Shown here one piece after another: positions 7,690-14,615 of a stretch of 16,235 nt of DNA. Every line of letters starts with the position of its first letter. Position 1 is the stretch's first letter. The position numbers and the translations under genes are program-made. This DNA is from Euryarchaeota archaeon UBA125 (GTDB taxonomy: Archaea; Thermoplasmatota; Poseidoniia; Poseidoniales; Thalassarchaeaceae), in NCBI GenBank assembly GCA_002502625.1, contig DAPV01000086.1, positions 1-16,235 of the forward strand, read 5' to 3'. The notes below the pieces were generated by a model. That model saw only the letters and a list, made by a program, of their open reading frames with translations, was not told the DNA's origin and searched no databases.

Positions 7690-8613
7690 ATGGGCGACCC
7701 ACCGACCTTCCTTGGTCTGAGCGAAGATCATTCCTTAACCCCAAACATAGTCATTTTACCAGTGCCGTATGAGTTAACAACATCATATGGTCAAGGGACT
7801 GCAGATGGCCCAGAATCTTGTTTGAGAGCCTCTGCTCAAGTTGAGTTGTATGACCCTCGACTTTCAGAAGATCTTCCTGCCGGAGCAGTAATTCGTACCG
7901 AAGCAGCATGGTCATCCGATGCAGGCACACTGAATGAACAATTGAATTCGATTACCCAATATCTTTCAAAATGGCTTTCTGATGATTCTGTTTTTCCAGT
8001 TGTTTTAGGAGGGGAACATGGATTACTTCCAGCACAAATTTTAGCCATGAAAAATCATCCTGAATTACGAGGTGATTTAGAACAAATCACGATTCTACAA
8101 TTTGATGCCCATGCAGATTTACGTGATGAATTAGATGAAGATAATTGGAGTCATGCATGCGCAGCCCGTCGTTCTTTAGATAGAGGAGTTGGACAAATTA
8201 TTCAGATAGGTGTTAGAGCATGGTCAAGAGAAGAAGCAACATTTTCTGAGAATGATAACAGAGTCAGGACACATCTTGCGTCAGATATTTTAGCTGTTAG
8301 TAATGGACAGAAAGTTTGGGAGTCATTAATGAATGAATTGTCAATGATATCAGGGCCAGTATGGATTTCAGTTGATATTGATGTCTTAGATGGTTATCTA
8401 GTTCCATCAACTGGGACTCCAGTTCCAGGTGGACTATCTTGGTGGCATCTTGAATCTGCATTAGCAACAATTTTTGAATCTAAAAATTGTAAGGTTTTAG
8501 GGGCAGATGTTGTTGAGACAGTACCTGATATCGAAGGTTCATTGACTCCTTTTACTGCTGCAATGATCGCAACTCGATTGGTTGGTGGCCACATACATCG
8601 TTCGATTCAATGA
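7690..8613 (+). CDS. speB: Agmatinase (ureohydrolase family)
   Basis: Hydrolyses agmatine to putrescine and urea with a two-manganese centre, in the cytosol. The 307 residues match the usual family length. Metal-site motifs are all present: GGEH (H110), DAHAD (D139, H141, D143) and SVDIDVLD (D229, D231), followed by the signature STGTPVPGGLSWW (240-252). SHACAARR (154-161) and DVVETVP with E276 are as in archaeal and bacterial agmatinases. Formiminoglutamase or another guanidino hydrolase cannot be fully excluded from sequence alone, but the polyamine neighbours support agmatine as substrate. It is the first gene of a three-gene operon. The ATG at 7690 lacks a ribosome-binding site and is followed directly by a conserved family N-terminus. 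Confidence 0.9.
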   Translation: MGDPPTFLGLSEDHSLTPNIVILPVPYELTTSYGQGTADGPESCLRASAQVELYDPRLSEDLPAGAVIRTEAAWSSDAGTLNEQLNSITQYLSKWLSDDSVFPVVLGGEHGLLPAQILAMKNHPELRGDLEQITILQFDAHADLRDELDEDNWSHACAARRSLDRGVGQIIQIGVRAWSREEATFSENDNRVRTHLASDILAVSNGQKVWESLMNELSMISGPVWISVDIDVLDGYLVPSTGTPVPGGLSWWHLESALATIFESKNCKVLGADVVETVPDIEGSLTPFTAAMIATRLVGGHIHRSIQ

Positions 8614-8628
8614 AATATAGGCACTCAC

Positions 8629-8636
8629 GGGTGATT
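8629..8636 (+). promoter_or_regulatory. Ribosome-binding site deciding the second operon start
   Basis: GGGTGATT includes GGTGAT, which complements the 3' end of archaeal 16S rRNA, and ends 3-4 nt before the ATG at 8640. This favours 8640 over the in-frame ATG at 8610, which overlaps the agmatinase stop codon as ATGA but has no such site. Confidence 0.55.
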
Positions 8637-8639
8637 GCT

Positions 8640-9059
8640 ATGGATGAGTCCTCTGGAGTCAGAAATCTTCAGTCACATGGAAAACATGTGTTTGTGGATT
8701 ATGTGGACTTTCAACCCCAACATGATTGGCATGATGGCCAATGGATACTCAAAATCCTTCAGAATTCGGTGAATAGATGTGGAATAAGGGAGGTTCATGC
8801 TCATGTGGAAGTTTTTGATGGAGAGGCATCTCCCCCAGGATTTGCTGCCGTCGTTCTAATAGACGAAAGTCATGTATCAGCACATTGCTATTTAGATCGT
8901 GGTTGGCTTGCAATAGATGCATTCACATGTGGAGGCCATGACCCGGAGAAAATTATTGATATCATTCACGAGAATCTAATTTCAACCAGTCCAAATATTA
9001 AACAAATGAGAAGAGATTCAGTAAAACGCTTTTTACATGATAATCAACAGGATAATTAG
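8640..9059 (+). CDS. AdoMet decarboxylase-family pyruvoyl enzyme (possibly arginine decarboxylase)
   Basis: A pyruvoyl-dependent decarboxylase of the prokaryotic SpeD family, 139 residues from the preferred ATG at 8640 (149 if the ATG at 8610 is used). The opening GKHVFVDYVDF (14-24) matches the family start. The self-cleavage site is ESH with S77 as predicted pyruvoyl precursor, in VVLIDESHVSAH. The family cysteine is C97 in DAFTCGG. Departures from known AdoMet decarboxylases are clear: the usual HTWPE block is HCYLD (82-86), and the Thr/Ser-Phe-His strand before the cleavage site is replaced by HVEVFDGEASPPGF. SpeD homologues that decarboxylate arginine or ornithine are known, including the crenarchaeal arginine decarboxylase. 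The agmatinase just upstream makes arginine an attractive substrate. Family membership is certain from the motifs; the substrate is inferred and AdoMet remains possible. Confidence 0.85.
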   Translation: MDESSGVRNLQSHGKHVFVDYVDFQPQHDWHDGQWILKILQNSVNRCGIREVHAHVEVFDGEASPPGFAAVVLIDESHVSAHCYLDRGWLAIDAFTCGGHDPEKIIDIIHENLISTSPNIKQMRRDSVKRFLHDNQQDN

Positions 9060-9062
9060 GTG
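9058..9062 (+). promoter_or_regulatory. Ribosome-binding site of the third operon gene
   Basis: AGGTG lies 5 nt before the ATG at 9068 and overlaps the stop codon of the preceding gene. It supports translation of this internal gene from a shared mRNA. Confidence 0.5.
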
Positions 9063-9067
9063 TTATT

Positions 9068-10000
9068 ATGGATATTCGATCTTTCATGGACACTCATTAT
9101 CATCACTTCAATGCTGGTGAGTTAACACGTTGCACACGGTCATTGATCGAATTCTCAGATTCTGGAGGAAAGTTGGTTATTGCACTAGCTGGAGCGATGT
9201 CTACCGCACAAATTGGGCGGTCACTCGCACCTGCAATTCTTGCAGGGAGAGTTCATTCAATCTCATGTACAGGTGCAAATCTTGAAGAGGATATTTTTCT
9301 TTTAATTGCAGGTGATGAGTATGAGAATGTTCAATCTTGGCGTAGTCAAAGTGCTATGGATGACCTTGACCTCAATCTCCGGGGAATGAATAGAGTCACT
9401 GATGTTTGCATACCAGAGGATGCAGCAATCCGTCGAGTTGAATCAATGCTACTAGAGATTTGGAAAGAGGAGCCTAGACTGCCGCATGAACACCTTTACG
9501 CACTATTGGATCGAATTGAGTTAGCCCCTCGTTCTGAGAACTCCTGGCTTCTCGCTGCAAAAAAGATGAATATTCCTATTTTAGTTCCTGGATGGGAGGA
9601 TTCTACGTTAGGTAACTTGTTTGCTGCTGCTTGTGTACGTGGAGACTTGACTCCGAATATGGTACGGAGTGGCGTTAATTACATGATTGATTTTGCAGAT
9701 TGGTATAAATCTCAGACTGAGCCTGTAGGTTTTCTTCAGATTGGAGGTGGAATCGCGGGAGACTTTCCGATATGCGTTGTGCCGATGTTAAATCAAGATC
9801 TAGGAGAACAGGTTTCACTTTGGTCTTGGTATGGTCAAATTTCAGAATCTTCGACATCATATGGAGGATATTCTGGAGCCCCACCGAATGAGAAAATTTC
9901 ATGGGGAAAGATTGGAATTGATACCCCCAGATTCGTAATCGAATCGGATGCCACAATAGTTTTACCACTAATTCTCACATGTCTATTAGAATCATATTGA
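9068..10000 (+). CDS. Deoxyhypusine synthase-family protein, bacterial homospermidine-synthase type
   Basis: A NAD-dependent aminobutyl-transferring enzyme of the deoxyhypusine synthase family, 310 residues. Key blocks are AGAMSTAQIGRSLAP (41-55), SCTGANLEEDIF (66-77), GMNRVTDVCIPE (106-117), PGWEDSTLGNLF (174-185), QIGGGIAGDFPICVVPM (224-240) and NEKISWGKIGIDTPRFVIESDATIV (274-298). K281 in SWGK corresponds to the catalytic lysine of human deoxyhypusine synthase (K329). The wording of these blocks (CTGANLEED, VTDVCIPE, PGWEDSTLGN, TSYGGYSGA) matches, from memory, the bacterial group that makes sym-homospermidine (SpeY/DHS-like HSS). It differs from the human type, which has GAN-EED and NTAQEFDGSDSGA. 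The gene is the third of the polyamine operon, 8 nt after the second, with its own AGGTG site. It may make homospermidine from putrescine, or modify aIF5A; sequence alone cannot decide. Confidence 0.88.
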   Translation: MDIRSFMDTHYHHFNAGELTRCTRSLIEFSDSGGKLVIALAGAMSTAQIGRSLAPAILAGRVHSISCTGANLEEDIFLLIAGDEYENVQSWRSQSAMDDLDLNLRGMNRVTDVCIPEDAAIRRVESMLLEIWKEEPRLPHEHLYALLDRIELAPRSENSWLLAAKKMNIPILVPGWEDSTLGNLFAAACVRGDLTPNMVRSGVNYMIDFADWYKSQTEPVGFLQIGGGIAGDFPICVVPMLNQDLGEQVSLWSWYGQISESSTSYGGYSGAPPNEKISWGKIGIDTPRFVIESDATIVLPLILTCLLESY

Positions 10001-10051
10001 GTATTTTCAAGATTCATATGTTCTTTGTATTACAATCCCATTGTTTGAACA

Positions 10052-10062
10052 ATAATCTAAAA
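10052..10062 (+). promoter_or_regulatory. TATA-like region for the M14 peptidase gene
   Basis: An A/T-rich element (ATAATCTAAAA) is centred about 30 nt upstream of the ATG at 10088, consistent with a leaderless transcript separate from the polyamine operon, whose last stop codon is at 10000. Confidence 0.35.
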
Positions 10063-10072
10063 TCCACATCAC

Positions 10073-10087
10073 CACACCTTAGGTGTG
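10073..10087. promoter_or_regulatory. Perfect 15-base palindrome abutting a start codon
   Basis: CACACCT and AGGTGTG form 7-base arms around a single T. The right arm ends at the base before the ATG at 10088. With a TATA-like box near 10052-10062 the palindrome would cover the transcription start, so it could be an operator. As RNA it could form a small hairpin at the start codon. It also contains AGGTGTG, which could act as a weak ribosome-binding sequence, although it lies too close to the ATG. Confidence 0.4.
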
Positions 10088-11494
10088 ATGCGTAGCCTAG
10101 CGGTCTTGCTTGCGGTGTTAATCGTGGCTCCTGCCTTGGTTAGTGCAGAACAGAATTGGCCAGGTGAACCGGTGGACAATCATATCTTCATGAGTTATGC
10201 TGCTTTAACACAGGAAGTTAGCGATTGGGCTAATGAAAATCCAGACATTGTGGAGTTGTCAAGTATTGGACAATCTTACCTTGGTAGAGAATTGTGGATG
10301 GTAGTTTTATCCGATTGGACTATGGAAACAAAATTTAACGGTGATGCAAAAGAGATGATTTACATCGATGGAGGTCATCATGGAAATGAATATCTTGGTA
10401 CTGCTCTAGCATGGTTGACTGCTAAATGGTACATCAATGAGTGGAATGCTGGGAACGAAGAAGCTGTAAACGTATTACAAAATACAGAACTGCATATTCT
10501 GATAATGCTTAATCCAGATGGGAATGATGCTGACACCCGTCACAATCTAAACTTGACTACTGCAGCAAATCCATTTGTTAGTGAAGTAGTTCCTACAGGA
10601 ATTGACCTAAATAGAAACTATGATCACTTCTGGGACGATTGCTCACCAAGTGACCCCTTTGCACCAGGAGGCGGCCCATTTAGTGAACCAGAAACACGTG
10701 CAAATGCAGACTACATGAACTCGTATATGCAAGATGCTGATCTTTATGTTACAATGCACACAGGCGTTTGGATTATTCTTTATCCGTGGGGTAAATGGCC
10801 AGAGCAACCTTCTGATTGGGAACTCTTCCACGGTATAAGGGATGAAGTAAATGAAAACATCTCAGATATTCCACTTCAGAATGCAAACCAGGGGTTGTAC
10901 CCTAATTGTGGCACTAGCCGTGATTATGGCTATGGAGTAATGGGATTCCCAACCTTTACTTTCGAAACTGATGATGATCAATTTTTACTCTTCACTTTTG
11001 AGGATGTTAATGAGCGCCTTAGTGAAGAATTGGATGTGATGCGATATCTCATCGACAATGTATGGTATTGGCGTGCTAGACTTTCTGTGACATCTCTTGA
11101 TGTAACTATAGGCGAGAGTTTGACACTTTCTGTAGATAATCTCGGTCATGCCACTACAATAAATGCATCTTTGCAATACGTAAATGACGACACAGGGGAG
11201 GTCCTCTGGGAATCAGATAATAAGTTCGCAGTAAATGCAACAAATTCATCGACAGTAACATTCGATGCCTCTAATCTCACATTGACAAAGGATGGGGGCT
11301 TTGTTCTTTACTATCAGAAGAGAGTGATTGATTCTTCTACATGGGTCAGTGAACCTGTGAATTCAACGTACGTTTCCTTAGTCGATTCACAATCCAAAGG
11401 TCTTCTCCCAGGGCCATCAGCATTATTGGTAATTATTGGATTTGTTCTAGCCGCACATCGTCGTCATTCTGTTAGCGAAAGGGATGGTTTGTAA
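10088..11494 (+). CDS. Secreted zinc carboxypeptidase, M14 family
   Basis: A 468-residue exported metallopeptidase. A signal peptide covers residues 1-20 (ending LVSA, then EQNW). The M14 catalytic domain spans about 30-325. Zinc ligands are H98 and E101 in GGHHGNE and H224 in TMHTG. N175 and R176 in GIDLNRNY bind the substrate carboxylate, and E293 in TFETDD is the general base. LNPDG (141-145) is also typical. A C-terminal beta domain (about 330-430) resembles an Ig-like or CARDB fold. The tail is GLLPGPSALLVIIGFVLAAHRRH (438-460): a PGP motif, a hydrophobic helix and a basic cluster, like the PGF-CTERM sorting signals processed by archaeosortases. The likely role is trimming extracellular peptides at the cell surface. 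The ATG at 10088 is preferred to the in-frame GTG just before it, which lies inside a palindrome. An M17 aminopeptidase gene follows 23 nt later. Confidence 0.92.
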   Translation: MRSLAVLLAVLIVAPALVSAEQNWPGEPVDNHIFMSYAALTQEVSDWANENPDIVELSSIGQSYLGRELWMVVLSDWTMETKFNGDAKEMIYIDGGHHGNEYLGTALAWLTAKWYINEWNAGNEEAVNVLQNTELHILIMLNPDGNDADTRHNLNLTTAANPFVSEVVPTGIDLNRNYDHFWDDCSPSDPFAPGGGPFSEPETRANADYMNSYMQDADLYVTMHTGVWIILYPWGKWPEQPSDWELFHGIRDEVNENISDIPLQNANQGLYPNCGTSRDYGYGVMGFPTFTFETDDDQFLLFTFEDVNERLSEELDVMRYLIDNVWYWRARLSVTSLDVTIGESLTLSVDNLGHATTINASLQYVNDDTGEVLWESDNKFAVNATNSSTVTFDASNLTLTKDGGFVLYYQKRVIDSSTWVSEPVNSTYVSLVDSQSKGLLPGPSALLVIIGFVLAAHRRHSVSERDGL

Positions 11495-11517
11495 GCCGAC
11501 CCTGCACCACTAGTCTC

Positions 11518-13020
11518 ATGGATTGGAAGGTTAGTGAGAGAGAAGAGACTGGGGATGTACTTGTTTTACCATTATGGGTAGGGAAAAATAAGCCTGCAAA
11601 CAGTGCCTTGAATGGCCTCCCTCGCTCATCAGTGATTAATACTAAGTCTGCATTTAAGTCACGATTTGATGGAAAAGCAGGTAGCAAATTATCGGTTTGG
11701 GGTGAAAAATGTAGAGTTGTTCTTGTTGGAATGGGTGACTTAGAAAAAAGCTCGAACAAAATTGCTCGAGATGCAGGAGCTAAGACATTGTCTTCTTTGT
11801 CAAAGAAGGATGGAACAAATTTGACAGTTCGATTTACTACTGGTTGGAATTTAGAGTCTATGCTTTGGTTTATTGAAGGTATGATGTTGAGAGATTATGC
11901 ATTCGTGAAATATAGATCAAAAGATAAGAAAGAAAGAGAAGAACAAGGGGAATGGAGTTTGGATATACAAGCATCGAGCCGATATCTGAAAGAATTAGAT
12001 GTAGGAATAAGCCGAATTGTTGGTCGAGTTGAAGGAGTTCATCTTGCTAGAGATTTAGCAAATGAACCACCAAATTATCTCTATCCTATGTCTTATGCTG
12101 AGAGAGCAAAAGAATGGGCAAAAGACAAACCAAATGTGGTTGTTGAGGTTTATGATTGGGATGATTTACAGAAAAAAGGGATGTATGGGCTCATCAATGT
12201 CGGGAAAGGTAGCTCAAGAAAACCATGTATGGTATTGTTCACATTGAATCCTAATGTTAATTCAAATGCTAGGTCACCTTGCATTGTTGGAAAAGGCATT
12301 ACATTTGATACTGGAGGTATTTCTTTGAAGCCTGGTGCATCAATGGATGAAATGAAGTATGATATGCATGGAGCAGCCACAGTCTTTGGATTAATGCATG
12401 CATTGTATGCAACTGGACATAAAGGAAGAGTTCGTGGAATAGCTTGTTTAGCTGAAAATATGCCTAGTGCTGAAGCATATCGTCCAGGAGATGTCATTCC
12501 TACTTATTCTGGAAAGACTATTGAAGTACTGAATACAGATGCTGAAGGAAGAAATGTTTTGGCAGATGGATTATGGAAGTCTGGTGAATTTGACCCTTCA
12601 TACATCATTGATTTAGCCACATTGACTGGGGCAGTTGTTGTCTCTCTTGGACATGAAGCAACTGGACTTTGGTCTAATGATTCAGAATTATTAGAGAAAG
12701 TACATCAGGCTGGAAATGTTGAAGATGAAATTGCTTGGAAAATGCCATTATTGCCTGCATTTGAGAAAGAAATGACTGGTTCTAAGATTGCAGATGTAAG
12801 AAATCTTGGCAAGAGTCGATGGGGAGGTGCAAATACTGCAGCAGCATTCCTCAAGCAATTCGTCCCAAATCGGAATTTCGAAGAAGACGGAGAACAGATC
12901 CCATGGGCTCATTTGGACATTGCTGGAACTGCTTGGGGAGCAGATACCAATGCTATGGTGGGCCATGGAGCAACTGGAATTCATGTTAGAACACTTCACA
13001 CATTAATCACAAATTCTTGA
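11518..13020 (+). CDS. pepA: Leucyl aminopeptidase, M17 family
   Basis: A cytosolic, normally hexameric two-metal aminopeptidase that removes N-terminal residues from peptides. The 500 residues match the family. The N-terminal domain (about 1-165) is the macrodomain-like M17 cap. The catalytic domain carries VGKGITFDTGGISLKP (257-272), MKYDMHGAATV (279-289) and the signature NTDAEGR (339-345). Aligned to E. coli PepA, the metal ligands are K259, D264, D282, D341 and E343, and the catalytic residues K271 and R345; all are present. No signal peptide is seen, so it acts inside the cell, in contrast to the exported carboxypeptidase 23 nt upstream. The pair would degrade imported peptides from both ends and is probably cotranscribed. 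The start ATG at 11518 has neither a clear ribosome-binding site nor a convincing TATA box. Confidence 0.94.
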   Translation: MDWKVSEREETGDVLVLPLWVGKNKPANSALNGLPRSSVINTKSAFKSRFDGKAGSKLSVWGEKCRVVLVGMGDLEKSSNKIARDAGAKTLSSLSKKDGTNLTVRFTTGWNLESMLWFIEGMMLRDYAFVKYRSKDKKEREEQGEWSLDIQASSRYLKELDVGISRIVGRVEGVHLARDLANEPPNYLYPMSYAERAKEWAKDKPNVVVEVYDWDDLQKKGMYGLINVGKGSSRKPCMVLFTLNPNVNSNARSPCIVGKGITFDTGGISLKPGASMDEMKYDMHGAATVFGLMHALYATGHKGRVRGIACLAENMPSAEAYRPGDVIPTYSGKTIEVLNTDAEGRNVLADGLWKSGEFDPSYIIDLATLTGAVVVSLGHEATGLWSNDSELLEKVHQAGNVEDEIAWKMPLLPAFEKEMTGSKIADVRNLGKSRWGGANTAAAFLKQFVPNRNFEEDGEQIPWAHLDIAGTAWGADTNAMVGHGATGIHVRTLHTLITNS

Positions 13021-13047
13021 TAATCAAATACTATCTAGTGGTTTACA

Positions 13048-13632
13048 ATGGAGAAATCTCATACTAATCTTGCAAAGATTATTCATTGGGGATTTATCAT
13101 TCTATATGTATACGGAATCCTCAAACAGATAGATGATTTATCTCAACTTGAGGACACAGGATTACTAATTTTTGAAGTAATCTTTGCAAGTGTATTCCTT
13201 TTGATAGTATTAATTCGATATTTCTATATGAGTAGATTTGAAACATTTCTTGGAGCAAACGAACCAGTTCCTGTAATGCATAAATTCCTTGCAAAAACGA
13301 TTCATACTTCTATGTATTTATGCTTAATTCTCCTTCCTCTTACCGGTTTGATGATTGCAGGATTATTTACCCAAGAAATCAAAGATGGACCATTGATTGA
13401 TGTCGTAGTTGGATTACATGGTTTTTCTGCAGATCTTAGTTACCTTCTGATAGCTATTCATGTGGTTGCTGCACTTTATTCTAGAATTAAAGGGGAAGGA
13501 GTTTGGAGCTCAATGGTTCCCCTTTGGAAGGAAAAAGAACCCTCTAATCACGAAATAATCAAAAAAATCTCATTTGCAGAAAAAGAAATCTTTAAAAAAA
13601 TAGAAGGTATTTTTTCGCCTAAAAATAAGTAA
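13048..13632 (+). CDS. Cytochrome b561-like membrane protein
   Basis: A 194-residue integral membrane protein with four predicted helices (about 11-26, 37-60, 84-106 and 122-145) and a lysine-rich cytoplasmic tail (148-194). It resembles the bacterial cytochrome b561 (CybB/YceJ) and Ni-Fe hydrogenase cytochrome b fold. Candidate haem ligands are H13 in KIIHWGF, H86 in TIHTSMY, H124 in GLHGF and H138 in AIHVVAALY; H78 may also take part. Such proteins carry electrons from quinol or superoxide across the membrane. The basic tail is longer than usual. The A/T-rich stretch at about 13023-13033 lies near the right distance upstream of the ATG at 13048 for a leaderless promoter. The family is likely; the electron donor and partner are unknown. 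Confidence 0.8.
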   Translation: MEKSHTNLAKIIHWGFIILYVYGILKQIDDLSQLEDTGLLIFEVIFASVFLLIVLIRYFYMSRFETFLGANEPVPVMHKFLAKTIHTSMYLCLILLPLTGLMIAGLFTQEIKDGPLIDVVVGLHGFSADLSYLLIAIHVVAALYSRIKGEGVWSSMVPLWKEKEPSNHEIIKKISFAEKEIFKKIEGIFSPKNK

Positions 13633-13640
13633 AATCAGTC

Positions 13641-13655
13641 CAGATTTTTTATTTA
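13641..13655 (+). terminator. T-rich terminator between convergent genes
   Basis: A run of six T followed by ATTT lies just after the cytochrome b561 stop codon, in the 20 nt between it and the convergent pirin gene. T-runs are the main archaeal termination signal. No hairpin is seen. Confidence 0.4.
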
Positions 13656-14531
13656 ATTACCAAGAGTTCCATTTTGATAATCGAAAAATGCTTGTTGAAT
13701 TTCTTCCCTAGTATTCATGACAAATGGACCATACCTGGCTATTGGTTCATTTAATTCAGGACCAGCTAAAATCAAAAATTCTGAAAACACATTGGATTTT
13801 ATGACAATACTATCTCCTTCTGATAGGATTCCTAATTCGCCGTCACTAATTTGCTGTTTGACCCCCAATCCAAATGCTTGAGGGTGAGTCTTGACACCTG
13901 TCCCTCTAGGGATAGCTACATTTCCTGAAAACACATAAATCATTGAATTCAAATTCGAATCTAATTTTTGAATTAGTTCAGAGCCTTCTTGCATCTTTAC
14001 ATGAATTAGAGTGATTGGGATTACTGTATCTATGGATGATGAAACACCCAAACACTCTCCTGCGATAACACGTGCCCATACCCCTTTTTCTTCAATAGTA
14101 GGGGACACATCTGCGGATATTTCTTGATACCTAGGTGGCATCATTTTATGCTTCGCCGGTAGATTAACCCAAATTTGGAAACCATGCATTTTACCTCCTG
14201 ATTTCTGAAACTGCTCATGTGGTTCTTCAGAGTGAATAATCCCTCGACCAGCGGTCATCCATTGAACATCTCCGGGGTTTAATTCTCCACTATTTCCTGC
14301 ACTATCCTCATGCCTCATTCTTCCATTAAGTAGGTAGGTCACTGTTTCAAATCCTCGATGAGGATGCCATGGTGCTCCTACTGCTTCTCCTGGACCGTAT
14401 TCTACTGGACCCATTTCATCTATTAGTAAGAATGGACTCAATACCCTATTCATCCTAAATGGTCGACGAACTTTGAATCCACCTCCCTCTCGAACAATGT
14501 GGGTAGAAATGATCTCAGTAACACTGCGCAT
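13653..14531 (-). CDS. Pirin family bicupin protein
   Basis: A 292-residue cytosolic protein with two cupin domains. The N-terminal cupin has the pirin hallmarks: HPHRGFETVTYLLNG (56-70), EDSAGNSG (75-82) and GRGIIHSEEP (95-104). The expected metal ligands H56, H58, H100 and E102 are all present, aligned to human pirin. The C-terminal cupin begins at about 170 and ends in the pirin C-terminal domain with AGPELNEPIARYGPFVMNTREEI. Some pirins have quercetin dioxygenase activity and others act as redox-linked regulators; the sequence does not decide here. The start ATG at 14531 is preceded on the minus strand by a TTTTAAATTTA element at about 14546-14556, fitting a leaderless transcript. It converges on the cytochrome b561 gene. 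Confidence 0.93.
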   Translation of the reverse strand: MRSVTEIISTHIVREGGGFKVRRPFRMNRVLSPFLLIDEMGPVEYGPGEAVGAPWHPHRGFETVTYLLNGRMRHEDSAGNSGELNPGDVQWMTAGRGIIHSEEPHEQFQKSGGKMHGFQIWVNLPAKHKMMPPRYQEISADVSPTIEEKGVWARVIAGECLGVSSSIDTVIPITLIHVKMQEGSELIQKLDSNLNSMIYVFSGNVAIPRGTGVKTHPQAFGLGVKQQISDGELGILSEGDSIVIKSNVFSEFLILAGPELNEPIARYGPFVMNTREEIQQAFFDYQNGTLGN

Positions 14532-14545
14532 GTTATACCCTTTAC

Positions 14546-14558
14546 TAAATTTAAAATA
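14546..14558 (-). promoter_or_regulatory. TATA-like region for the pirin gene
   Basis: An A/T-rich element reading ATTTTAAATTTAG on the minus strand is centred about 21 nt upstream of the ATG at 14531, close to leaderless spacing. Pattern-based inference. Confidence 0.35.
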
Positions 14559-14615
14559 AACACTTGTTTATCAGATTAAAAATTCGTTAACCCTTCTTTT
14601 CATGATTGATTTATC

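Noticed and set aside
11472..11759. 95-codon minus-strand frame over the M14/M17 junction
   Set aside because: Antisense to two strongly supported genes and with no recognisable motif.
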